A DNA stretch of 64,000 nt, taken from assembly GCA_905221605.1 (NCBI GenBank), contig CAJNDS010002490.1, positions 937,001 through 1,001,000 on the forward strand, read 5' to 3'. Source of the stretch: Symbiodinium natans (taxonomy: Eukaryota > Sar > Dinophyceae > Suessiales > Symbiodiniaceae). Below the pieces are notes generated by a model, which had not been told where the DNA came from, did not search any database, and saw only the letters and a program-made list of their open reading frames with translations. Position numbers and translations under genes: made by a program. Position 1 is the stretch's first letter. Each line of letters opens with the position of its first letter. Positions 23,113-31,095 of the stretch are shown here, in pieces.

Positions 23113-24096
23113 TTACAAAGAGTCGAGAAACAAGGTCAGGCAAGAAGAGGCCGACCGAACAGCTGATTTCGAATCAGAAGGAAGATGCCCAAGAACGTTC
23201 TCAGCTGCCATTTCTTGGAGGTAATGTTGTAACGTGTGAACGTGCTTGACACGCATTTGCCAGACCAAGTTATGAACTGGAGTGCCAGATTGATACGAAG
23301 CCACGGCCCCGCCTCCTCGAACACTAGCTGGAGTCAAAGCAGCTGAACGAGGAACGTGTAGTGCTTCCAGGACCTGGTCCCACCGTCTTCTGAATGTCTG
23401 GGCTGACAAAGGAAACAAGGGCTCTGAACTTTTTGCACCTTTGAAAATTGCTTCACATGCTCGAACCAATGGTCCATGAACAATGGTCACGTGTTGCTGT
23501 CTGCCTCCTCCTCTTCGCGCAGTTTTTGGTTGAAGAATACGCAGAAACAACTTATCCAGCTTGTCTGACAAAAGATCTGAAGGAAGCACCAAAGAACTTC
23601 GGAAAGCAGAGACAACTTCGCCTATTCGAAGGATCCCATAAAACGCGATGAGGAGGACAAGCCCAAAACGAGGCCACTTCCACGCAAACGCCACTGCAGC
23701 CATAGCTTCACAGAGCCGCTCAGGTAGAGGAACTCTGTGCACCAAAGGTTCCACTATCTCCCATTTTGTTACGTGATCCCAACAGGGCTTGGAGTGCAGT
23801 TTGAAATCGGGATACAGCCTTTGAGCAAAAGTGACTAAGTGTCTAAAGGAGCTGAGCGGCGCACCGACCTCGAAAAGGTACTCACCGTACAATTGGAGCA
23901 ACGTGGAGGTTGTAGAAGCGGCGGAGGTGAGCAACTTGACCATATCTGGCTTACAGTCCTCGGCGATCCACTCGAGAAAACCTTCCCACAATCTTTTCTC
24001 CAGCTTCTCAGTCTTGGCACCTACCAGTGGCACGCCTGCCAAGGAGATGCCGCTCCTCTGAGAAGCGCGTTCAGCAGCAGTGAGGCGCCTTGGCAT
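23113..24096 (-). CDS. Tyrosine recombinase of the YR retrotransposon
   Basis: A 327-codon frame starting at an ATG (24096) and ending TAA. It would integrate the circular double-stranded DNA copy by site-specific recombination. The catalytic core is visible: the first arginine in ILRIGE (R157), a basic segment near K191, the second arginine in TPASVRGGGA (R260), and the nucleophile tyrosine in TLQHYLQEM (Y292). The histidine of the usual HxxR box is replaced: the box reads PASVR, so the triad is not canonical, although related recombinases tolerate substitutions there. The N-terminal 120 residues would be the SAM-like DNA-binding domain. The start overlaps the end of the pol frame by 26 bp in another frame, so translation probably depends on reinitiation or a separate mRNA. 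YR-family membership is confident; activity is unknown. Confidence 0.85.
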   Translation of the reverse strand: MPRRLTAAERASQRSGISLAGVPLVGAKTEKLEKRLWEGFLEWIAEDCKPDMVKLLTSAASTTSTLLQLYGEYLFEVGAPLSSFRHLVTFAQRLYPDFKLHSKPCWDHVTKWEIVEPLVHRVPLPERLCEAMAAVAFAWKWPRFGLVLLIAFYGILRIGEVVSAFRSSLVLPSDLLSDKLDKLFLRILQPKTARRGGGRQQHVTIVHGPLVRACEAIFKGAKSSEPLFPLSAQTFRRRWDQVLEALHVPRSAALTPASVRGGGAVASYQSGTPVHNLVWQMRVKHVHTLQHYLQEMAAENVLGHLPSDSKSAVRSASSCLTLFLDSL

Positions 24097-27000
24097 CCTT
24101 CTGAAGCGCTCGAGCGCAGGACGCAGCGTCTAAGTTTTCAAACTCCTTCCTGTCTCCCGCTGCCCCAGTCAACGCCATGGCAATCACCAGACTTAAGGTT
24201 TTTGGGTAAGGCTCAGCAACTTTAGTCCAACTGCATCTCTGGTATTTGGAGCGTCCTCTGAGCACTTGGTGTCTTTTGCAGCCGCGACAAAATGTCTTCT
24301 GGCAGGCTAGCCCAGTGTTGGTAAGGACCCGCGTACGTTTGCGCCAAGCTGTGCCGAAGACACAACAATCAAAAACCCAAAAGCCCACAAACGGCAAGCC
24401 CTGCACAGTGATCATCTCTGGTTGCATCCACAGGAAGGAGCAGCTCGGATTTTCAATCCAGAAGGGAATTGCTAGACGCTGAGCATGAATCCCCAACTTG
24501 CCCACGAACCTTGCGAACTCGTTTCCCTCCTTAACCTTCTTGTCTTGGGCCGGGGTTAAGTGAGGGAGACCTTCCGGGAACGCATGAGTCCTGACAGCAG
24601 GAGCGACAGCCCGGGACATAGAAGCGCAAGAAGGCGCTGCCCCAATCCCAACGAAGGCTCCTGCATCCAAAAGGCCAAAGATTTCCTTTTGCACGAGTTT
24701 ATCTAGCAGGTCCTGGTCTAAGCCATTCTTGATCTCGTAGCTCAAAACCCACCGGCCAGAGAGTCTGGCCAGTTCTCGAGCGACTCCACCGGTGCCTGAG
24801 AACAGATCTAAGTATCCTGGCCGTCCGACGCAATCTCCCTTTACGCGACCGGCAGGTAGCACAAGCTGCCCTTTAGCATTCAGCAACTTGCACATGAAAT
24901 CCGTGTTTTGAGACGGTGGCTCTAGTTCCGGCGCCTGGCACTCTTGCCTGCCAGTCCTGATCTGTTTGAGCTTCGTCAGGTACTTCTTTCCGAGTTGCAT
25001 TTGGACTTCACGTTCAGCAGCCTTGGACAAGTTTTCAAGCGGGGGCAAGCCAGAAAGTGTGAAGGGGTCACACCCAAGGCCTTTCAACCAAGCGTCCATG
25101 CCCTCGAATTTCCCAGTCAGCGCCGACTCCCACCAGTCCGGAAGTTCTTCAAGTGGAGAAGGAACATCACGACCTCGCGTTGGCCCGTCAGCAGGATTGA
25201 TGGATGTCGGGCAGTACATACTGAAAGAATAGAGCCCGGAGCCTATAACGTGCGGTAGCGACTTCTGCATCTCTTGGTTGAGGGCAGCACTGGCTGACCT
25301 GCCCTTGAGGACTGCCCCCAAGGTGACTTGGGAGTCGCCTCCCACACATGCTCTTGTCGCTTTACCAGGTACTTTAGCGAGCCGTTCAGCCTTTAAGTAT
25401 GAGCGGAGCTCTCCGATGTTGATGTGGCGCCGGGAACGGGCAGCCTTGGAGTACTCTAGTTTGAAGCGCCCAGCCTTGGCTAGAGTGGTCCAAATTGGAT
25501 GAGCTCTGAAGCAGTCCGCCTCACCTCCAGGCACTTCAAAAGCAGGGTCTAAAGTCCCGTGCCCACGTTCACGAGCGCGAGCTGGGCTGAGAAGATGCGT
25601 CCAGATTCCTTTCCGGAGCGAATGCCTGCAAAGTTCTTTGGAAAACAAGCACCCAATCTGGCACGATGTCACAGCCTCACCCCAATTCGAAGCATCAACC
25701 ATGTACGCCTTTTCGGAATACGCCGTCCTGAGCTCAACCACTGCAGTGGGCACAAGACCGACCAGCATGGTGAGTTCCTCCTTTAGCTTATTGCTCAGCC
25801 AAAAGGCTTCATCCTGCTCACGGCCCCGCGTAGCAGCGAAGATCTCATGCAAAAGCGACATAAGGCGTCGTCTCAATATGAAAAGAGCGATAAGGCCTCC
25901 AGCCACGATTTCCAGAAGACCTGTCGTAGCGGCACCGATTTTTAAGATGGTGAGAATGATGGTGCACAGAGGAGCAGCGCGTCTAAGTGAGCCTCTGACA
26001 AAGCCCACGTCGCCCTCGATGAGAACACCCCACATCTCGCACCTCAGAGAATCTCTCACAGCTTTGTCTTCATGGGGAATGAGCTGGACACGTGTGTAGG
26101 CAGCATGAGCTTCATCGGCCAACACCGCTGCCCTGGTAGGTGATGCCAACACTTCTTCCGGACATCTACTCTCAATTGCATAAGAAACGAAATCGTCAAT
26201 CACAAGTCCGCATCCCACTTTGCTCCTAGGAGGCGGCAAACTCATTGCCAGCAGGGTCTCGGCCGAGATGATCGAGTTTTGGAGACACAGACCTAAGTGG
26301 CAGGTCTGCGCCAGTTCCACGGCCTGCGTGTCTCCCATAGCAAGACAGGCAAGGCCGACGCAGAGTCTGGGGTGCCGGAAGAGATGGTTCTCGAAACACG
26401 ACAAATGTGACACCTCGCTCGGGGCCACTGTGCCAACAAGAATGTTGCGTCGAGCCCTCTCCTGGCTGACCTTGAACAAGTGGTAAAAATCGCGTATGTC
26501 ATTTGATGACAGATACAAGTTTTCGCCCTCACTCAGGTGGAGTTGCGCAAGTACTTCGCTAGAACCCAAGGTGTAGATGTACCTGTTCGGTGTCGTCTCT
26601 AGTACATTGTGAGGACGTGAGTCCAAAATGAGTCTATCCAACTCCAAGGACTTCAGCACGGCGAAAACTCCAGAACCAAATCCTTCGCGCACTTGGCTTG
26701 GCTCAAACAGCCTGATCCGCTTGCTCTGGTCCAAGAGGTCGAACAGCTTAATCTTCTCGGTCCTGCTGCAATGTACTCGAACTTTCGGGACAACTCCTTC
26801 AAACTCCCCTGGGTCCATGGAAGATGCCATAGGATGCTCATAGATGTAGAGGGACAATGGGTCGAGATATGGCCTGGGGTCAAAGTTTGGGAGGCCTCGG
26901 AACTTCAACCTCCCTGCTTCCACCGGCTTGAAGCTCGACACTTTTGCTCCTTTCAGATGCCCAAGGGTCCCGGTCTTGGCGCAGTCAGGGCTTGCGCCGT

Positions 27001-29290
27001 CAACCAAACTCGCAAGCTTGCTGAGGACGGCTTCAAGGTCCTCGATCTTTCCTGCTGTTCGCCCCATGTCTTCTGGCCCCAGCGTGCCGAGCGTGAACCA
27101 AGCATCTAGGAAGGATTCCAGTCGGGCCACAATCTCGGACTGAGCTGCGCTCAAAGGCCTAGGACCAAGACACGACGCGGGGGCTACACGGGGACGACCC
27201 AGGTCTAGGTAGTTCAGCAGGATGACTTGCACATTTACGATCAGCTGCTTAAGTTCTGCTGGAGCAATCGTCCAAGGATTGCCTCGAAGAACTTCTGGAA
27301 AAGGCAGGGGCATCGGCCACGTTGCTGGATGCGACCCCGGGGTTTTGCCGGCTGCAATGCCGGACTGGGCTTTACGCAGGAAACTTTTAGCAAAACAACC
27401 CAAAGAAGTAGGGCACTGGAAAACTCTACCCACCAAGTCACGAAAGACACCCAGCGGGTCAACTGGTCTCGCACACGTTCCAGGCACATGCCGGTGAGGA
27501 CTGGCGCCGTCTTCAGGTCGGCCTGGAGATCCGCGCCCACCTCCGCGACAGCCTGGATCGCTGCAAAGACGAGGGTCAAAAGAAGAAGAGCCAAGTAGTT
27601 CAGGAGGACGGTCTGGTTCAAACGGGCTCTCGCAGACCTCCCCCTTTGGCTTGCTTTTTACTTTTCGGGCTTTTCGGCATTGGCGTTTCCGCCCTTGCCG
27701 CCTTTTCCCTCCTTCCCTCCTTTCGGAGGTCTCCAGGGCAGGTCCTTGTCGTCTGGCTTCGTTGGTCGGCCTCCTTTCTCCAACTGAGCAAGTTTCCGTC
27801 TGGCATCGTTGCAAGCGTCCCGCTCGCGAAGGGCGCTCAGGAAGACCTCGCTCCATCGCGGGTCGTAAAGGGAGCTTGTCTGGTTTTCCGCAGGCCCTGG
27901 CAAGGAATGTTTTGCAAATTCCTGGAAAGGTGGCATCGCCTCCAACAATGACACGGAGCTCATTACCCAACTGCCCCCATCTATGGAGGATTGATCCGAG
28001 GCGGCAATGAGGAGCGCCGCCCGCGCGCGCGCGGTCTGCGTCGCCGTTGATGAGATCCTGCCAAATGGCCCCGACTTGCCACGACCATCTCACCTGAGTG
28101 TGAAAGTTCTGGATCCGAGAGCGAGAACATAGCCACGTCTTCACCATCGAGTCTCCAGTAGCGAGGCCTCCCAAGTCTTTCTGAAGCTGGGCCTCCACTG
28201 CATCGTAGATGACCTTCGGCTGCTCCTCCAGAGCTCGGCTCAGAAAGCGGAGGGCCGCAGTACTTCTCTTTCCTGCGCCCAGACCTCCAGACTCTGAACT
28301 GCTGCCCAAGCTGCCATGGTCTAGCACGGTGTCCAGGTCCGGATTCTTCTTTGTCACCAATGTGCCCACGATGCGGGTGAGCTGCAAGATGGCCTTCTCC
28401 ATCCTGTTGGGCTCCTCCGTCTCCGCTCCATCCAGGACGCCATCCAACTCGTCCAAGCCCAACCCAGCACCGTCGTCGCCGTCCGAGCCGGCCTCCAACT
28501 CGGCGAGCGGGTCGACTAAGCTGACTGCGGCCTCGGCGGCGCGAGTCTTCTTGGCCCTGACCAACTTCCCCATCTCCTTCAGGGCTTCGTCGCTTATGCC
28601 AGCCGCACGGGCAGCGCCAACTGTGCTGGGATCTAGTCCTTGCAAACCAAGCTCTTCTCCCCTGCTCTTTCCAGCTTTGCTTTTGGTCCTCGGCTTCAGC
28701 AGCGGCGGTTTTGAAGCCTCGCTCGACTTTTGAGCAACCAGGTCCTGCAAGAGGTTCTTCATCTCGGCCAGGCCCGCCTCGACCTGGGACATACGACGGA
28801 ACATGCCCTCGCCCCCTCCACCAGACTCTGCCGTGGTGAAGGCGAAGTGCTCGTCGGCGACCTTCACAAGAGCCTCCCCGTACGGCAGGGCGTCTGCCCC
28901 GAAGCTGTAGGTGTGCTCCACACCCTGCTGGTAGCTCACGCTCGCCTCCGCCTGCATGGCAAGAACTCCTACCCATAGCCGAACAACCAGCTCTTCTGCG
29001 GGCTCACCAAGATCAGCAGGATAGGCCCCAACCACGTCGACTAGGATGGCTTTGCCCAGGGCACCTTTCTCGAGCTTGCGCTTTGCAACTTTCTTATGCC
29101 AGGCCGCCCAAGGAACTCCCACAATCAGCCTTCCCCCAAGCTCCGCAATGCCGATAATGGCTGAAGTTTCTCCTGTTTCGGAACAAGAGATGGACCCCAG
29201 CTTGTACTCTAGTCGCGCCCGGTTTCCGCTGAACAGGAGGTTGCCCCGGACGTCTCTAGCAGCCTCCTCGTCTTCACTGTCACTGCTCAT
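24071..29290 (-). CDS. Gag-RT-RNase H-methyltransferase frame of the YR retrotransposon
   Basis: The frame is open from a non-ATG codon at 29311. The first ATG gives MSSDSEDEEA at 29290, which I take as the start (numbering below counts from 29311). Residues 8 to about 430 are gag-like, acidic at the start, with a possible coiled coil near 170-200. RT lies at about 900-1100: motif A in NDIRDFYHLF, motif B in MGDTQAVELAQ, and catalytic VIDDF (D1039, D1040) in place of the commoner YADD. RNase H is at about 1200-1420: MVDASNWGE (D1206), INIGELRS, GGDSQVTL and NPADGPTRG. A methyltransferase-like domain follows at about 1495-1735: YLDLFSGTGG (1500-1509) matches the AdoMet-binding motif I, APSCASMSR holds a motif IV-like cysteine, and WIENPSC resembles motif VI, so a C5-cytosine enzyme fits better than the Dam-like type usual in DIRS elements. 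The frame probably joins two genes: between about 28.02 and 27.66 kb the better gag reading is in another frame. It ends TGA. Confidence 0.85.
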   Translation of the reverse strand: MSSDSEDEEAARDVRGNLLFSGNRARLEYKLGSISCSETGETSAIIGIAELGGRLIVGVPWAAWHKKVAKRKLEKGALGKAILVDVVGAYPADLGEPAEELVVRLWVGVLAMQAEASVSYQQGVEHTYSFGADALPYGEALVKVADEHFAFTTAESGGGGEGMFRRMSQVEAGLAEMKNLLQDLVAQKSSEASKPPLLKPRTKSKAGKSRGEELGLQGLDPSTVGAARAAGISDEALKEMGKLVRAKKTRAAEAAVSLVDPLAELEAGSDGDDGAGLGLDELDGVLDGAETEEPNRMEKAILQLTRIVGTLVTKKNPDLDTVLDHGSLGSSSESGGLGAGKRSTAALRFLSRALEEQPKVIYDAVEAQLQKDLGGLATGDSMVKTWLCSRSRIQNFHTQVRWSWQVGAIWQDLINGDADRARAGGAPHCRLGSILHRWGQLGNELRVIVGGDATFPGICKTFLARACGKPDKLPLRPAMERGLPERPSRAGRLQRCQTETCSVGERRPTNEARRQGPALETSERREGGKRRQGRKRQCRKARKVKSKPKGEVCESPFEPDRPPELLGSSSFDPRLCSDPGCRGGGRGSPGRPEDGASPHRHVPGTCARPVDPLGVFRDLVGRVFQCPTSLGCFAKSFLRKAQSGIAAGKTPGSHPATWPMPLPFPEVLRGNPWTIAPAELKQLIVNVQVILLNYLDLGRPRVAPASCLGPRPLSAAQSEIVARLESFLDAWFTLGTLGPEDMGRTAGKIEDLEAVLSKLASLVDGASPDCAKTGTLGHLKGAKVSSFKPVEAGRLKFRGLPNFDPRPYLDPLSLYIYEHPMASSMDPGEFEGVVPKVRVHCSRTEKIKLFDLLDQSKRIRLFEPSQVREGFGSGVFAVLKSLELDRLILDSRPHNVLETTPNRYIYTLGSSEVLAQLHLSEGENLYLSSNDIRDFYHLFKVSQERARRNILVGTVAPSEVSHLSCFENHLFRHPRLCVGLACLAMGDTQAVELAQTCHLGLCLQNSIISAETLLAMSLPPPRSKVGCGLVIDDFVSYAIESRCPEEVLASPTRAAVLADEAHAAYTRVQLIPHEDKAVRDSLRCEMWGVLIEGDVGFVRGSLRRAAPLCTIILTILKIGAATTGLLEIVAGGLIALFILRRRLMSLLHEIFAATRGREQDEAFWLSNKLKEELTMLVGLVPTAVVELRTAYSEKAYMVDASNWGEAVTSCQIGCLFSKELCRHSLRKGIWTHLLSPARARERGHGTLDPAFEVPGGEADCFRAHPIWTTLAKAGRFKLEYSKAARSRRHINIGELRSYLKAERLAKVPGKATRACVGGDSQVTLGAVLKGRSASAALNQEMQKSLPHVIGSGLYSFSMYCPTSINPADGPTRGRDVPSPLEELPDWWESALTGKFEGMDAWLKGLGCDPFTLSGLPPLENLSKAAEREVQMQLGKKYLTKLKQIRTGRQECQAPELEPPSQNTDFMCKLLNAKGQLVLPAGRVKGDCVGRPGYLDLFSGTGGVARELARLSGRWVLSYEIKNGLDQDLLDKLVQKEIFGLLDAGAFVGIGAAPSCASMSRAVAPAVRTHAFPEGLPHLTPAQDKKVKEGNEFARFVGKLGIHAQRLAIPFWIENPSCSFLWMQPEMITVQGLPFVGFWVFDCCVFGTAWRKRTRVLTNTGLACQKTFCRGCKRHQVLRGRSKYQRCSWTKVAEPYPKTLSLVIAMALTGAAGDRKEFENLDAASCARALQKDAKAPHCC
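27658..28033 (-). CDS. Probable native C-terminus of Gag in a shifted frame
   Basis: One frame over from the long polyprotein, this segment reads as a coherent Gag end: residues such as AALLIAASDQSS, WVMSSVSLLEAMPP and DPRWSEVFLSALRERDA, followed by a Lys/Gly-rich tail (KGGKEGKGGKGG) and a TAG/TGA-type stop at 27658. The main frame over the same bases is Arg/Pro/Gly-rich and unstructured. The likely change point is the (CG)6 run at 28022-28033, a place prone to slippage or sequencing error. If so, gag and pol are separate ORFs and the 1.7-kilocodon fusion is an accident. This is inferred from composition only. Confidence 0.55.
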
Positions 29291-29340
29291 GCCTCCACCT
29301 GACTGGGCCAACCCAGCCCAGCAGCATCAAGTAGGCGATC

Positions 29341-29634
29341 TCACTCATGCACGCGGTAGAGCGCCAAGGAGGTCTTGCCTAGCCCAGCCAGCCAGCGCTG
29401 GCAGGAGCGCCGCCACAGGATCCGTAGCCCGTAGACCAAGTCGATCAGAGGGCCCAAGAAGATGCCTATTAGCACGCCCAGCGCCAAAGATCGAGGATGA
29501 AGATCTACGTCGAAATCGAGGCACACTGGGCACGGATCGAAATTGGGCGGGGCTTGAATGCTCTGAGCAAGAGCGTTAAGCAAGAGGCTACTCAAAGACC
29601 CTGTGGCCCCTGCAGTCACAACGGTCCTGTCCAT
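29341..29634 (-). CDS. Small ORF with predicted membrane segment, 5' end of the YR element
   Basis: About 97 codons from the first ATG (MDRTVVTAGATG, 29634) to a stop at 29341. It lies just inside the a1 repeat and 50 bp upstream of the gag ATG, so it would be the first ORF on the element's transcript. A CPVC pair is followed by a strongly hydrophobic stretch (LALGVLIGIFLGPLIDLVYG) suited to one membrane span, then a basic tail (LRILWRRSCQRW). I do not recognise a family. It may be an accessory protein or only an upstream ORF. Confidence 0.5.
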   Translation of the reverse strand: MDRTVVTAGATGSLSSLLLNALAQSIQAPPNFDPCPVCLDFDVDLHPRSLALGVLIGIFLGPLIDLVYGLRILWRRSCQRWLAGLGKTSLALYRVHE

Positions 29635-29638
29635 ACGA

Positions 29639-29686
29639 GCCCACAAGCTGCGACCACGCTTCCATGATCAAACATGTCAGGACATG
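29639..29686 (-). repeat. YR element terminal repeat a1
   Basis: 48-bp copy matching 22752-22799; the identity stops right after ACATG, where host sequence (CAAGAACATACGG) begins. Confidence 0.9.
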
Positions 29687-30800
29687 CAAGAACATACGGT
29701 CGTGCACAATTAAGTGTGACAAATCTGCAAAGAGTTGTGATATTTAACATACCATAGATTATACTTTATGACATACTATAGACTCACTATACAATATCAA
29801 CTACGTCAGAAAAAACTATACACTATGCTGTACTATCATATTCTATGGTGTGAAGTAAGCTTTTTTTGTTGCTACTATCCCAAAAAGGACACCCAATATA
29901 CATATATATATATATATGTATTTATTTATTTATGCTACCATATATATATATAGAGAGAGAGAGAGATACACTCACCAATCTTCACGAGCAACCCCGCATA
30001 CTCTTACCAATGATAGTAATACACAAGCCCGGGCATGTAAATATTGAAATATGGGGAGGGTTAGTGTTTGGGAGGGGGAAGAGACTTTTGCCCGTCTGCT
30101 TTAGGGTTCAGGGTTAGGGTTTACGGTTTAGGGTTTAGGGCTTAGGGCTTCGGGTGTAGGGTAAGCACGGAGCTTCTGCTGGCTCAACAATGCTGATCCT
30201 TCTTGCCGGGTGGTTCTTCTAAAGTTGGCCGGGGGGCGGGGGTGGGGAGCCCTAAACCCTAAACCCTAAACCCTAAACCCTAAACCCTAAACCCTAAACC
30301 AAGAGGGGGAGGGGCGGCGGGCCCAGGGTTTGAGAGCATGAGTTCGGAGTGCGTTGACAGCTTTGGAGGTCAGGGCTTCATACGCAAAACCTAACATATT
30401 CACCAGCATATTCCTTACCATTCTTATACAAGCATAAACTGAGCCCCACAGTTCCCGTTCTCATGGGAAGACTTGTTAAGGTCATGCGTACACATCTGGT
30501 GCTCAAGGTTCACAAAGTTGGAGTCTGGGGCCAGCGCCTCCCTTAATCCCTAACGGGTCCTAACGCCACGCCCCACCCCCCCCCCCCCACCCCCCCTACC
30601 GAACAAAGCAACAAACATAAACACAAAATAAAAACAACAAAACTCTTGACCCCAAAGCCCGAAACCCTAGACCCTAAACCCTAAACCCTAAACCCGAAAC
30701 CCTAAACCCTAAACCTAAACCCTACTTCTGGATCCCCGGGGCGAGTGAAGAGGGACTTCAGTTCATCCAGGCCGGTGGGGCTCATCTTTCGGCTGGCCTG
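29687..30800. repeat. Gene-free stretch: AT-rich unique DNA, microsatellites, CCCTAAA array
   Basis: 29687-29880 is AT-rich unique sequence. (TA)n, (TTTA)n and (GA)n microsatellites run 29895-29970. TTTAGGG units at 30102-30150; CCCTAAA array at 30249-30300 and 30667-30722. No gene seen. Confidence 0.75.
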
Positions 30801-31095
30801 CTTGGAGGTTCATGTGTACTTTTAGAACCCTAATTGGGGTTTAGGGTTTAGGGTTTATGGTTTAGGGTTTTCGGGTTTCGGGTTTCGGGTTTAGGGTTTA
30901 GGGGTTTAGGGTTTAGGGTTTAGGGTTTAGGGTTTAGGGGTTTAGGGTTTAGGGTTTTCGGGTTTCGGGTTTAGGGTTTAGGTTTTAGGGTTTAGGGTAC
31001 CCCTATAATTATAGCTCTACTTATAAGCCCCCTCAGTCCCCTAAGTAGGTTATAAGTAAACTTATAACTGTGGTTAGAAGTACCCACCTCCAAGT
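30801..31095. repeat. Palindromic element family II copy 5, split by a telomere-like block
   Basis: Left end CTTGGAGGTTCATGTGTACT; right end GTTAGAAGTACCCACCTCCAAG in two parts around the lost ATGAA. Between about 30836 and 30998 lie about 160 bp of TTTAGGG, TTTCGGG and TTTAGGGG units. The body resumes as CCCCTATAATTATAGCTCTAC with CCCCTCAGTCCCCTAAGTAG. This is the clearest case of telomere-like DNA inside a palindromic element. Confidence 0.8.

Larger units (their letters stand above)
22485..29686 (-). mobile_element. DIRS/PAT-like tyrosine-recombinase retrotransposon with split direct repeats
   Basis: Read on the minus strand the order is a1 (29686-29639), coding region, b1 (23019-22795), a2 (22799-22752), b2 (22709-22485). 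The a1 and a2 copies are 48 bp and identical by eye; b1 and b2 are 225 bp and differ at one position I could see (AGTAATTGA / AGCAATTGA). This A1-ORFs-B1-A2-B2 layout is the split direct repeat of PAT, Kangaroo and Ngaro elements of the DIRS order. The pentamer ACATG sits at the left end, at the a2/b1 join and at the right end, as expected if a circular intermediate recombined at an ACATG target. The element encodes a small membrane-type ORF, a gag-RT-RNase H-methyltransferase frame and a recombinase, and has neither LTRs nor a poly(A) tail. Near-identity of the repeats suggests recent insertion, though gag looks frameshifted. Confidence 0.88.

Noticed and set aside
27981-28976. 331-codon minus-strand frame rich in Arg/Gly
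   Set aside because: Shadow of the gag frame in GC-rich sequence; the overlapping gag reading has the better protein character.
28209-29579. Plus-strand frames of 170-180 codons opposite gag
   Set aside because: Antisense shadows caused by high GC at third positions of gag.
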